A stretch of DNA of 12,332 nt from ARS1285 sp038045965 (GTDB taxonomy: Archaea > Nanobdellota > Nanobdellia > Pacearchaeales > GW2011-AR1). Shown one piece after another: positions 1 to 6,509 of the stretch. Numbering within the stretch: the stretch's first letter is position 1; every line of letters starts with the position of its first letter. The stretch covers positions 1-12,332 of the forward strand of contig JBBSXD010000017.1 in assembly GCA_038045965.1 (NCBI GenBank), given 5' to 3'. The notes beneath the pieces are model-generated. The model did not search any database, was not told where the DNA came from, and was given only the letters and a program-made list of their open reading frames with translations. The position numbers and the translations under genes are program-made.

Positions 1-526
1 CAATACATCGTGCTCCTCCATTAGGACTACTACCAGCTTCGGACTCTCCAGGTCCTAAACATATTTCTGTTGGTGGATTACCCAAAGAAGGATCACCATT
101 GCAATAAGTAAAGCCAGTGATACCACAATATTCAAAATTTCCAAAACTATTAGGACTATGAACAATTGGATTATTACAATTCCCATCATAAGTTATATAA
201 ACATATCCACTAATACAATAACTCATTCCTCTTTCTGGACCACAATCATATAAAACTTTTTCATAATCTAGTCCATCAACACATTCTACTTTTGCTCCTG
301 GCAAAATCCTAAGAACACAATCATGAACCATCTGAACAACTTCACTACCAGAACATTCTATAGGACCTGAAGCAAGCCCTTTAGTATTAGCACATATATT
401 TCTATCAATTATACCATAACAACCTTGTCCAAATTCAAATTCCGCACTCACCATCGGCAAAACACTAATAATTCCAATAAGAAAAACACCAAGTAATAAT
501 AAAACAAATAAATTTCCTCTTTTCAT
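1..526 (-). CDS. Secreted cysteine-rich protein (5' part only)
   Basis: I do not recognise the family. The reading frame opens with ATG at 526 and stays open for 175 codons to the left edge, so the C-terminus is missing. The N-terminus is a clear Sec signal peptide: MKRG, a hydrophobic core at residues 6-23, then an A-x-A-like site (VSA) with predicted cleavage after residue 28. The mature part seen so far has 12 cysteines, at 36, 45, 58, 70, 82, 95, 104, 117, 134, 142, 156 and 174. They are spaced 8-18 residues apart among many Gly, Asn and aromatic residues, which suggests a disulfide-stabilised extracellular or cell-surface protein. No known catalytic motif or membrane anchor is visible in this part. 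It diverges from the dihydroorotate dehydrogenase gene and has its own TATA box placed for leaderless transcription. Confidence 0.8.
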   Translation of the reverse strand, partial: MKRGNLFVLLLLGVFLIGIISVLPMVSAEFEFGQGCYGIIDRNICANTKGLASGPIECSGSEVVQMVHDCVLRILPGAKVECVDGLDYEKVLYDCGPERGMSYCISGYVYITYDGNCNNPIVHSPNSFGNFEYCGITGFTYCNGDPSLGNPPTEICLGPGESEAGSSPNGGARCI

Positions 527-544
527 AATTAAAATAAATTAAGA

Positions 545-560
545 ATATTTATATATATTT
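545..560 (-). promoter_or_regulatory. TATA box of the cysteine-rich protein gene
   Basis: On the minus strand an AAATATATATAAAT-like run lies about 26 bases before the ATG at 526. That is the archaeal spacing expected when transcription begins at or next to the start codon. Confidence 0.6.
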
Positions 561-601
561 CTCTTTTCAAAATATTTATTTCCCATCACTAATAAACAAC
601 A

Positions 602-612
602 ATTAAATAATA
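602..612 (+). promoter_or_regulatory. Probable TATA box of the pyrD-like gene
   Basis: The run ATTAAATAATA is centred about 23 bases before the ATG at 630 and fits a leaderless start. It is less canonical than the other TATA boxes here, so a TATTTATT run near 572-579 could be used instead, giving a short leader. Confidence 0.45.
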
Positions 613-629
613 CCTAATTTTAAAACAAA

Positions 630-1637
630 ATGGAAAAGATAAGAAATCTAATAGACTCAACATATTTTATAACTAAAAATTTACTTTTTTTAATGAATGG
701 GAATAAAGCTCATAGACTTTTTACTAAATTTTCTCAGCTGACTACTAGATTAGGTTTAGAAAAATTCTTACTTGATAATAAAGATAATCATAAAGATTCG
801 TTAATTCCTATATCAAATGGAGCAGGATTTAATAAAAATGTGGATATTCCTTTAGACTTTTTATGGCATCTGGGGTTTGATAGAGTAGTAGTTGGTTCAG
901 TAACCGCAGAACCATTCTCAGGAAATCCTGAACCAAATATTAAAAGATTCAGAAAAACAGAATCTATGGTTAATTGGATGGGCCTTCCAGGAAGAGGAGC
1001 AGAGCATATAGCAGAAAATATAAATTTATATCAATCTAAAGAATATTTAATACCCATTACCATAAATCTAACTCCAACTCCAAAAACAACTAAACCATTA
1101 GAAGACTTGAGAAAAACAGTTTATTTTACCAGAGATCTTCGTAACATAGATAGATATGAATTAAATATTTCATGTCCTAACAAAGATAAAATAATTAATT
1201 ATAAGGAAGCTTTAAAAGAACAAATAGAAGTAATAGAATCTGAGAAAAGAAATAAACAGAAAATATACTTAAAAGTTTCACCAGACTTAGAAGAGAAAGA
1301 TATAGAAGATATATTAGAAACTATGTATAATCATAATATAGAAGGGCTCACAACGACAAACACAACTACATTTCATAATTCAGAATATATTAATTTATTT
1401 TTAGATAAAGGAGGAGCAAGCGGAAATGCTCTTTATCAAAAATCTTTAGAAACTCAAAAAAAATTTTATGAAAAATTAAAAGATTCTAAATTAAAAATTA
1501 TAGCATGCGGAGGAATAAACTCAAAAGAAAGATTAATAGAAAGAATAAATTACGGAGCTTCAGAAATACAAATCTTTACTCCACTAATTTTTAAAGGACC
1601 AAGATTAATAAGAGAACTAAGAAATATTTCCCTTTAA
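630..1637 (+). CDS. pyrD: Dihydroorotate dehydrogenase, class-2-like
   Basis: FMN enzyme oxidising dihydroorotate to orotate, the fourth step of pyrimidine synthesis. At 335 residues it is close to bacterial class 2 PyrD in length. Residues 1-48 resemble the class 2 helical membrane-binding extension (the AHRLF segment). The TIM-barrel core follows: GFNKN (66-70), GNPEP (98-102), N-W-M-G (115-118), NISCPN (179-184), KVSPDL (215-220), TNTTT (243-247), GGASG (261-265), CGGI (293-296) and the phosphate-binding end QIFTPLIFKGP (314-324). Orotate-binding asparagines N115, N179, N184 and N244 are all present. The unusual point is Cys182 at the position of the catalytic base. Cysteine is typical of class 1, whereas class 2 has serine there. 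No other pyrimidine genes are in the window. The 3' end overlaps the opposing coiled-coil gene by 21 bases, and a T5 run at 1648-1652 may end transcription. Confidence 0.88.
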   Translation: MEKIRNLIDSTYFITKNLLFLMNGNKAHRLFTKFSQLTTRLGLEKFLLDNKDNHKDSLIPISNGAGFNKNVDIPLDFLWHLGFDRVVVGSVTAEPFSGNPEPNIKRFRKTESMVNWMGLPGRGAEHIAENINLYQSKEYLIPITINLTPTPKTTKPLEDLRKTVYFTRDLRNIDRYELNISCPNKDKIINYKEALKEQIEVIESEKRNKQKIYLKVSPDLEEKDIEDILETMYNHNIEGLTTTNTTTFHNSEYINLFLDKGGASGNALYQKSLETQKKFYEKLKDSKLKIIACGGINSKERLIERINYGASEIQIFTPLIFKGPRLIRELRNISL

Positions 1638-1955
1638 TTTGCTTAACTTTTTCTTAATTTCATTCAACTCTTCTTCCAAATCCCTATCTCTTTTAAAAAC
1701 TTTTCTATCCTTATTTTTTCTTTTATCAACTTTATAATATTCACTAGGCAAACTTTTTTGTATTTCTTCTATTTTTTTTCTAAATTTATTTAATTCTAAT
1801 CTTAATTTATCCTTATAGCCTAATTCTTTCGATCTAAAATTTCTATAAGACTTAACTCTTTTTAATATCTCCAGCAATCCTATTTCTGAACTAAGCAGAG
1901 ATTTCTTAGATTCTAAAGCATTTTCATAATCTAACTTAATATGCCTTATCTCCAT
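1617..1955 (-). CDS. Small charged coiled-coil protein, second gene of a coupled pair
   Basis: I recognise no named family. The protein has 112 residues, no membrane segment or signal peptide, and is very rich in Lys, Glu, Arg and Leu. Residues 8-70 and 88-110 look like long amphipathic helices able to form coiled coils, joined by a short linker with Pro-Ser (about 70-72). The start ATG shares one base with the stop of the upstream gene (TAATG on the minus strand), so the two are almost certainly co-transcribed and translationally coupled, and the products may bind each other. I recall similar pairs in DPANN genomes but could not check this. It ends in TAG and overlaps the 3' end of the pyrD-like gene by 21 bases in antiparallel orientation. 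Confidence 0.75.
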   Translation of the reverse strand: MEIRHIKLDYENALESKKSLLSSEIGLLEILKRVKSYRNFRSKELGYKDKLRLELNKFRKKIEEIQKSLPSEYYKVDKRKNKDRKVFKRDRDLEEELNEIKKKLSKLKGNIS

Positions 1956-2578
1956 TATTCCACATTCTTAAAAATATCATTATTTATTTTATCTATTCTT
2001 GCTTTAATTACCTGAATCTCTCTTTCCCATTCTATTAATTCTTTTTCTTCTTTTTCTCTCATTTCTTTAATTTTTAATAATAAATTTTCAATCTCATTAA
2101 TCTTTGATCTAATATCTTCAAAGCTATCCAAACCTAATTTAAAATTATCTAACTTGACATAAATGGGCTGTAAATTTTTAGTTGAGCTAAATCTTTCTTC
2201 TTTAAAATTTTTAGACGAATCAGAAATTTCAAAAGTTCTTGGCTCTAAAAATTTTCTGTTCTCCTTATTAACATTATTAGGAAAAGTTAAAGGTTCAGCA
2301 ATGATTTTTCCTGGAGTAGTATTTACTGGATATCTTGGTAGAGGCTCAAAACCAGATTTTTGCATATTTCTCAAACCAGAATTATCAGGATTATAACCAT
2401 GATCGCCACCTAAATCGCTATCAAAATTTTCTTTTAAATTGGAATTTGTATTATTTTCTGGATTATTGGTATCTTCACTATCTAAATTATATTCTGGAAG
2501 ATTTGGTAAAAAAGATGAACCATCAGACAAATCCGGCAACATACTTTTCTCCTCTTTTTTTTTACTAAAAAACCCCAT
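1955..2578 (-). CDS. Disordered-linker protein with C-terminal coiled coil, first gene of a coupled pair
   Basis: The function is unknown. The chosen ATG at 2578 gives 207 residues beginning MGFFSKKKEEK, a lysine-rich cytoplasmic head. An in-frame GTG two codons earlier (2584) is possible but less likely. Residues 12-30 carry a Leu-Pro repeat-like segment (LPDL, LPNLP). Residues 31-135 are rich in Asn, Pro, Ser and Asp and probably disordered. Residues 137-207 (from PIYVKLDNF onward) form a compact, strongly charged helical region that looks like a coiled coil. There is no signal peptide or membrane span. The layout of a short basic N-terminal motif, a flexible spacer and a coiled coil is what one expects of an adaptor or scaffold, but that is inference. 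The stop codon overlaps the start of the next coiled-coil gene. Confidence 0.75.
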   Translation of the reverse strand: MGFFSKKKEEKSMLPDLSDGSSFLPNLPEYNLDSEDTNNPENNTNSNLKENFDSDLGGDHGYNPDNSGLRNMQKSGFEPLPRYPVNTTPGKIIAEPLTFPNNVNKENRKFLEPRTFEISDSSKNFKEERFSSTKNLQPIYVKLDNFKLGLDSFEDIRSKINEIENLLLKIKEMREKEEKELIEWEREIQVIKARIDKINNDIFKNVE

Positions 2579-2591
2579 TTTCACTTAAATA

Positions 2592-2604
2592 GAAAATAAA
2601 ATCT
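2592..2604 (-). promoter_or_regulatory. Possible TATA box of the coiled-coil gene pair
   Basis: On the minus strand AGATTTTATTTTC is centred about 20 bases before the ATG at 2578. It supports the ATG over the upstream GTG only weakly. A second AT-rich candidate (TTATAAAATT, about 2627-2637) would give a leader of roughly 30 bases. Confidence 0.4.
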
Positions 2605-2678
2605 ATCAACTCCTTTTAATAAACATGAATTTTATAATTTAAAAACATTTGTTTTTTAATAAATTTTAATGACAACAA

Positions 2679-2690
2679 ATTTATAAACTA
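2679..2690 (+). promoter_or_regulatory. TATA box of the TFE-rhomboid-SpoIIM operon
   Basis: The run AATTTATAAACT is centred about 35 bases before the ATG at 2719. With the usual 25-base spacing, transcription would start near 2709-2711, leaving a leader of about ten bases. The intergenic stretch 2585-2718 holds only this and the divergent promoter of the coiled-coil pair. Confidence 0.55.
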
Positions 2691-2718
2691 AACCAACAAT
2701 TAATAAATATTAATAGTT

Positions 2719-3456
2719 ATGAAAAAAAAAATATTATCCTTAAAAAAAGTAAAAATAGAAACTCAAAAAAGACAGATTAATATCTTAAAAACAGTTGTAG
2801 AAGATCTTATTAACAAACAATCTGCAACAATAATAGATTTATTATCTGGAAATAAGAATGTTAACGAATTTTCAATAGCAAAAAATCTTAAACTTACTAT
2901 AAATCAAACAAGAAATATCTTGTATAAATTATCAGATTTTGGAATAGTCTCGTTCATAAGGAAAAAAGACAAAAGAAAAGGGTGGTATATATATTTCTGG
3001 ACTTTAAACACTCATCAAGCATTATCACTTCTAAGCGAAAATTTAAATAAAAAATTAGAAAATCTAAAAAATCAATTAAAAAATAGAACTGAAGAAAGAC
3101 ACTACATCTGCAATACTTGTTCTATAGAAGTAAATGAAGAAACAGCTCTTCTAAATAACTTTACCTGCCCTGAATGCGAAGAAGTTTATCAGCTTACTAA
3201 CAATTCAGATATCATAAAAGATTTACAAAACAAAATAAATAGAATAGAAAAAGAAATTGAGATGGTTTCACTTGAGAAAAAAATTGAAGAAGAAAAAATA
3301 AATAAAGAAAAAGAAAAGAAAAGAAAGAAATTTGAAACTGAGAAAAAAGAAAAAAGAATAAATGCTGCTAAAGACAGAAAAGCTAAGAAGTTAGCAGAAG
3401 AAAAAAAGCTATCAAGAAAAAAGAAAAAAAAGAGTCCTAAAAAAATAAAAAAATGA
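2719..3456 (+). CDS. tfe: Transcription factor E (TFIIE alpha homologue) with long basic tail
   Basis: Archaeal general transcription factor that stabilises the open promoter complex formed by RNA polymerase with TBP and TFB. Residues 25-105 form the extended winged helix, ending in the diagnostic RKKDKRKGWYIYFWTL stretch (81-96). Residues 105-128 form a helical linker. A zinc ribbon follows with Cys131, Cys134, Cys150 and Cys153 in two CxxC knuckles. After a coiled coil (162-200), residues 200-245 are dominated by Lys, Arg and Glu and finish almost entirely in Lys. The 245-residue length clearly exceeds the roughly 170-190 usual for archaeal TFE, and the excess is this tail. The tail could add nonspecific nucleic-acid contact, which is inference. 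It is the first gene of an operon, and its TGA overlaps the ATG of the rhomboid gene (ATGA). Confidence 0.92.
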   Translation: MKKKILSLKKVKIETQKRQINILKTVVEDLINKQSATIIDLLSGNKNVNEFSIAKNLKLTINQTRNILYKLSDFGIVSFIRKKDKRKGWYIYFWTLNTHQALSLLSENLNKKLENLKNQLKNRTEERHYICNTCSIEVNEETALLNNFTCPECEEVYQLTNNSDIIKDLQNKINRIEKEIEMVSLEKKIEEEKINKEKEKKRKKFETEKKEKRINAAKDRKAKKLAEEKKLSRKKKKKSPKKIKK

Positions 3457-4361
3457 CTGATAAATGGTTCAATGAAAAATTTGAAAAAAGAAATTTGTTA
3501 TCTTATTCTAGAAAAAGATTAGATGAAAATAATTTTACAAATAAATTATTTAGAAGATTCTCCATTACAAATTGGTTGATAATTCTAAACTTATTAGTTT
3601 ATATTCTCATAGTAGCTTTAAAAATAACAGGAATTTCCGAAGAGAAATTGTTGATTATTTTTGGACTTCAAGCTCAGTCTTTTTTTAATGGAGCATACTG
3701 GACTTTATTAACAAGTATGTTTACTCATATATGGCTTCCTCATCTTTTTTTTAATATGATCTCTTTATTTTTTATTGGAAATGTTTCAGAGAAAATAATA
3801 GGCAGAAAAAAGATTTTATGGTTTTATATAATCTCTGGATTATTTGCAGGTTTATTTTATTCTATACTTTCATTTTATTTTGGAAATACTGAATTAGGAG
3901 CAAAATTATTTGTAAATTCAGAAACTTATTCTGTAGGAGCATCTGGAGCAATCTTTGGTATAGCTGGTTTATTAGCAATATTAACGCCTAAAATGAAAGT
4001 TTATTTAATTGCAGGACCAATAATAGCTTTAATAATTCAATCTTTTATTCATGGAATAATAAAGGAATCATCATTACTTTCATTATTGGATTTTTTAATA
4101 ATGGTTTACATATTTTTTTCTATATTTAGTATGTTCTCATTTAATTCAAGAATAAGAAATCTCTCTATTCCTTTAGCCATGCCTTTTTGGATATTACCAA
4201 TAGTAGCCATAGTCCCATTAGTGGTGATAGGTTTATTTGTAAATCTTCCAATAGGAAATACTGCTCATTTCGGAGGATTAATTGCTGGAATAGTCTATGG
4301 AAAATATCTAAAAAATAAATACAAAAATAAAACTGAAATTATAAGTAAAAAATTTAGCTAA
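3453..4361 (+). CDS. Rhomboid-family intramembrane serine protease
   Basis: Integral membrane protease that cuts substrates within or beside the bilayer using a Ser-His dyad. Visible family marks are H97-x3-N101 in the second membrane segment (His and oxyanion-site Asn), G162-A163-S164-G165 with catalytic Ser164, and A271-H272-F-G-G with catalytic His272. Hydrophobic segments lie at about 41-58, 95-115, 120-142, 161-178, 183-201, 208-229, 243-264 and 268-284. That is more than the six of a basic rhomboid: about 108 residues separate Ser164 from His272, roughly twice the spacing in E. coli GlpG. The cytoplasmic N-terminus (1-38) and C-terminus are basic. The start overlaps the TFE stop by four bases and the stop lies one base before the SpoIIM-like gene. 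Substrates are unknown. Confidence 0.92.
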   Translation: MTDKWFNEKFEKRNLLSYSRKRLDENNFTNKLFRRFSITNWLIILNLLVYILIVALKITGISEEKLLIIFGLQAQSFFNGAYWTLLTSMFTHIWLPHLFFNMISLFFIGNVSEKIIGRKKILWFYIISGLFAGLFYSILSFYFGNTELGAKLFVNSETYSVGASGAIFGIAGLLAILTPKMKVYLIAGPIIALIIQSFIHGIIKESSLLSLLDFLIMVYIFFSIFSMFSFNSRIRNLSIPLAMPFWILPIVAIVPLVVIGLFVNLPIGNTAHFGGLIAGIVYGKYLKNKYKNKTEIISKKFS

Positions 4362-4362
4362 T

Positions 4363-4923
4363 ATGAGAAAATATAAATCTATCTACGAGAATTTTAAATT
4401 AGCTTTAAAAGATGTAAGAAAAATTAAAAATTATTTAATATTTTCTATAATAATTTTCTCTTTGTTCCTAATAATAGGAATCTTATATCCAAATTTTTTT
4501 AAAGAACAAATTATAAAACTTATAAATTCTTTAATTAAAAAAACAGAAGGAATGAATTTTATCGAATTATTTATTTTTATAGCTGGTAATAATATTCAAG
4601 TTTCTTTTTTTAGTATGATTCTAGGAATTTTTTTTGGAATCCTTCCTATTTTAACTTTAATAGTAAATGGTTATGTCTTAGGATTTATAATAAATAAATC
4701 AATAACTTCAGAAGGTATTTTTATAATATGGAGATTATTTCCTCACGGTATATTTGAAATTCCCGCAATATTAATAAGCATCTCATTAGGAATAAAATTG
4801 GGTATTAATTTAAAAGATTTTAAAAAAAATTTAAAATCTTCATTAAGAATTTTTGTATTTATAATAATTCCATTATTAATAATTGCTGGTATAATAGAAA
4901 GCTTATTGGTATTTGTTAGTTAG
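4363..4923 (+). CDS. SpoIIM-like (stage II sporulation protein M family) membrane protein
   Basis: Polytopic membrane protein of the SpoIIM/DUF95 family, which is widespread in archaea that do not sporulate. In spore formers the family partners peptidoglycan-remodelling proteins, but its archaeal role is unknown. Family marks are the amphipathic N-terminus and first membrane segment (23-41), the NNIQVSFFSMILGIFFGILP block (76-95), NGYVLGF (102-108), the conserved LFPHGIFEIPAI (125-136), and a final membrane segment with an IIE motif (about 161-183). At 186 residues it is of normal size for archaeal members. It begins one base after the rhomboid stop, so it is the third gene of the TFE operon. 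It ends in two adjacent TAG codons (4921-4926). Confidence 0.88.
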   Translation: MRKYKSIYENFKLALKDVRKIKNYLIFSIIIFSLFLIIGILYPNFFKEQIIKLINSLIKKTEGMNFIELFIFIAGNNIQVSFFSMILGIFFGILPILTLIVNGYVLGFIINKSITSEGIFIIWRLFPHGIFEIPAILISISLGIKLGINLKDFKKNLKSSLRIFVFIIIPLLIIAGIIESLLVFVS

Positions 4924-4933
4924 TAGTTAGAAG

Positions 4934-4945
4934 AATTGATCAATT
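4934..4945. repeat. 12-base perfect palindrome between convergent genes
   Basis: AATTGATCAATT reads the same on both strands and lies in the 20-base gap between the SpoIIM-like and Nre stop codons, running two bases into the latter. It has no loop and no strong T-run beside it, so it is not a convincing terminator. A perfect palindrome of this length can arise by chance in AT-rich DNA. Confidence 0.3.
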
Positions 4946-6131
4946 AGAAATCAAATAATTTCTTCTGTTTGCCATAATCATTTAATAATAAAGATTTATC
5001 TTTAAAAACTTCTACATTTAAATTAAGTCTTTCTTGCATTTTATCAAAAGCTTCTTTTAAATTTGTAAATTTCTCTGGAATTTTATTGAAAGCATCTCTA
5101 CATGTTTCTCTTAATATTCCCACGCCTAAATGAGCATAATATTTATTTGTAATTTCTCTTAAAACCAAAATATTAGCCTGTCTTTTTATTCTCTCCAAAT
5201 ATTCTGAAACTGCCAATCTAGCCACGTAATACCCCCCAACAACTTCTTTAGCATAATTTTTTCTTCCATGGAAACTTTCATAATCCTGCCAAAATTTCAC
5301 ATCATTAAATTTTACATCTGCCTCAATAATCTCAAATGAAAAATTTCCTGGTATTAATAATATTTCATAATGATTTCCTACATATTCAGAATGAAATAAC
5401 AAAAACTCATCCAACTCTTTATAATATTTTATATTATTAATAAGCTCTTTTCCTATATTATCGTCAACAGCAGTTATAGCCCATCTTGTTGGTACTAATT
5501 TTCTATTAATTTTTATTCCTAATAAACCAGCACTTAAAATCTTATTTATATTACTGACAGCAATTCCACTTTTATATAATTCTATAACAGCATCATTAGA
5601 TTTAGAATGAATATCAGAAACTAAATAATCTACTTTTTTATCTATTTTAATGTTCTCATTTATTTTTAAATTATCTAGAGGAGCAAAATTTGTAATAACA
5701 GGACTATATTTATTTATTTCTAAATATTTTTTTGGATTTCTTTTAAGAAAAATTTCTGTACTTATTGGTTTGCTAGACATTGCTATTTCTTGCATCAATT
5801 CACTAAATTTATTTTTATTGGAACTTTTTATTTCTGTTTTAAACCTCCCATAAATCAACTTGCTTCTTCTCATTAATATATCTCCAATATTAAAATTTTT
5901 TTTATACCATATTTCTGGCATGGAAAGCTCTTCGCTATTCTCAAAAAAATTAGGACTTAATATTCCTGCATTAACATTGGGATAATTATATCTGCCGACA
6001 AAAATTTCTGGTGGGCACGCTCCAGAAAAATGATTGCTAATATTAAAATTCAAACTATAAATTATCTCTCTACTCTTCTTTCTATTTTCTTGATTAAATA
6101 GCTTCTTATCCTTGATATAAAAATTATTCAT
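4944..6131 (-). CDS. nreA: Nre-family archaeal DNA repair protein with C-terminal PIP motif
   Basis: Member of the archaeal Nre (NreA/NreB, DUF650/DUF651) family, linked in Haloferax to DNA damage repair and PCNA. The characteristic N-terminal block is present: SGACPPEIFVGRYNYPNVNAG (36-56). So is the central KLVPTRWAITAVDD block (211-224). The region around EVVGGYYVARLAVSEYLE (296-313) is the usual C-terminal helical block. The last seven residues, QKKLFDF (389-395), fit a PCNA-interacting motif (Q-x-x-Leu-x-x-Phe) exposed at the very end of the protein. At 395 residues it is of ordinary length. I see no CxxC zinc knuckles at the N-terminus, which fits NreA better than NreB. It has its own leaderless-type promoter, 40 bases downstream of the small membrane protein gene, and lies in the same block as disA and the DHH gene. 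Confidence 0.88.
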   Translation of the reverse strand: MNNFYIKDKKLFNQENRKKSREIIYSLNFNISNHFSGACPPEIFVGRYNYPNVNAGILSPNFFENSEELSMPEIWYKKNFNIGDILMRRSKLIYGRFKTEIKSSNKNKFSELMQEIAMSSKPISTEIFLKRNPKKYLEINKYSPVITNFAPLDNLKINENIKIDKKVDYLVSDIHSKSNDAVIELYKSGIAVSNINKILSAGLLGIKINRKLVPTRWAITAVDDNIGKELINNIKYYKELDEFLLFHSEYVGNHYEILLIPGNFSFEIIEADVKFNDVKFWQDYESFHGRKNYAKEVVGGYYVARLAVSEYLERIKRQANILVLREITNKYYAHLGVGILRETCRDAFNKIPEKFTNLKEAFDKMQERLNLNVEVFKDKSLLLNDYGKQKKLFDF

Positions 6132-6148
6132 AATTTAATAATCAGAGA

Positions 6149-6161
6149 GTATATATAAAAA
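6149..6161 (-). promoter_or_regulatory. TATA box of the nreA-like gene
   Basis: On the minus strand TTTTTATATATACT is centred about 24 bases before the ATG at 6131, consistent with a leaderless mRNA. The ten-base unit ATATATAAAA occurs twice in tandem here (6151-6170 on the plus strand), providing two overlapping TATA-like sites. Confidence 0.6.
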
Positions 6162-6171
6162 TATATAAAAA

Positions 6172-6369
6172 TTATTCTTTTAAATCAGTTATTCCTAAGA
6201 CTAAAAATAACACTCCTATCATTATAACGAACCAAACCACTCCACCTTTTACAAACTCCCAAGCAGCAGTGCCAAAATTCCAGAATCCCCATTCATAAGA
6301 AAAACCCCAAACAAGAACTGAAACTAGGATTAGTATAAGTCCTATTAAAATCTCTAACCATTTATTCAT
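6172..6369 (-). CDS. 65-residue two-span membrane protein
   Basis: Small protein of unknown function with hydrophobic segments at about 5-24 and 43-60. They are joined by an aromatic loop rich in Trp, Gly and Phe (21-46, with five Trp) and followed by a short acidic C-terminus (TDLKE). The Trp-rich loop would sit at the membrane interface. The good start context (TATA box 25 bases upstream) and the protein-like composition make it a genuine gene. I recall similar short proteins in Woesearchaeota-type genomes, but this is unchecked. It is divergent from disA, with which it shares the 6370-6509 promoter region, and lies just upstream of the nreA-like gene. Confidence 0.75.
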   Translation of the reverse strand: MNKWLEILIGLILILVSVLVWGFSYEWGFWNFGTAAWEFVKGGVVWFVIMIGVLFLVLGITDLKE

Positions 6370-6386
6370 TCTTTAATCATAAAAAT

Positions 6387-6399
6387 TTAATTTATAAAT
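6387..6399 (-). promoter_or_regulatory. TATA box of the small membrane protein gene
   Basis: On the minus strand TTTATAAATTAAA is centred about 25 bases before the ATG at 6369, a strong match to the archaeal box A with leaderless spacing. Confidence 0.65.
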
Positions 6400-6441
6400 A
6401 TATATGTTAATTATCGTATTTGTTGAAAAATATTAAAAGAA

Positions 6442-6454
6442 ATATTTATATAAA
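6442..6454 (+). promoter_or_regulatory. Upstream TATA-like element before disA
   Basis: ATATTTATATAAA resembles a strong TATA box. It would start transcription near 6473 and give a leader of about 35 bases. It may act as an alternative promoter to the closer element at 6482-6493. Confidence 0.4.
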
Positions 6455-6481
6455 AGTAAATTTTAATTTTATCACAATAAG

Positions 6482-6493
6482 CTTATATATTTC
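6482..6493 (+). promoter_or_regulatory. Proximal TATA box of disA
   Basis: CTTATATATTTC is centred about 23 bases before the ATG at 6510. This box lies inside the longer in-frame extension that begins with TTG at 6420. That is the main reason for choosing 6510 as the start. Confidence 0.6.
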
Positions 6494-6509
6494 AAGATTA
6501 TTATATAGC

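Noticed and set aside
2163..2568. Two plus-strand open frames of 77 codons
   Set aside because: They are antisense to the coiled-coil gene, have no promoter, and their translations look like mirrored low-complexity sequence.
2579..2584. GTG start two codons before the coiled-coil gene start
   Set aside because: The ATG gives the MGFFSKKK beginning that looks typical, and GTG has no better promoter spacing.
4934..4945. Bidirectional terminator at the palindrome between convergent genes
   Set aside because: It has no loop, no GC stem and no adjacent T-run. Archaeal termination relies mainly on T-runs, so it is listed only as a repeat.
5650..5853. 67-codon plus-strand open frame
   Set aside because: It is antisense to the well-supported Nre gene and its hydrophobic translation is an artefact of AT-rich DNA.
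6420..6509. TTG start adding 30 residues to DisA
   Set aside because: The extension contains both TATA-like elements, has the composition of AT-rich non-coding DNA and is absent from other DisA proteins. The ATG at 6510 has proper promoter spacing.
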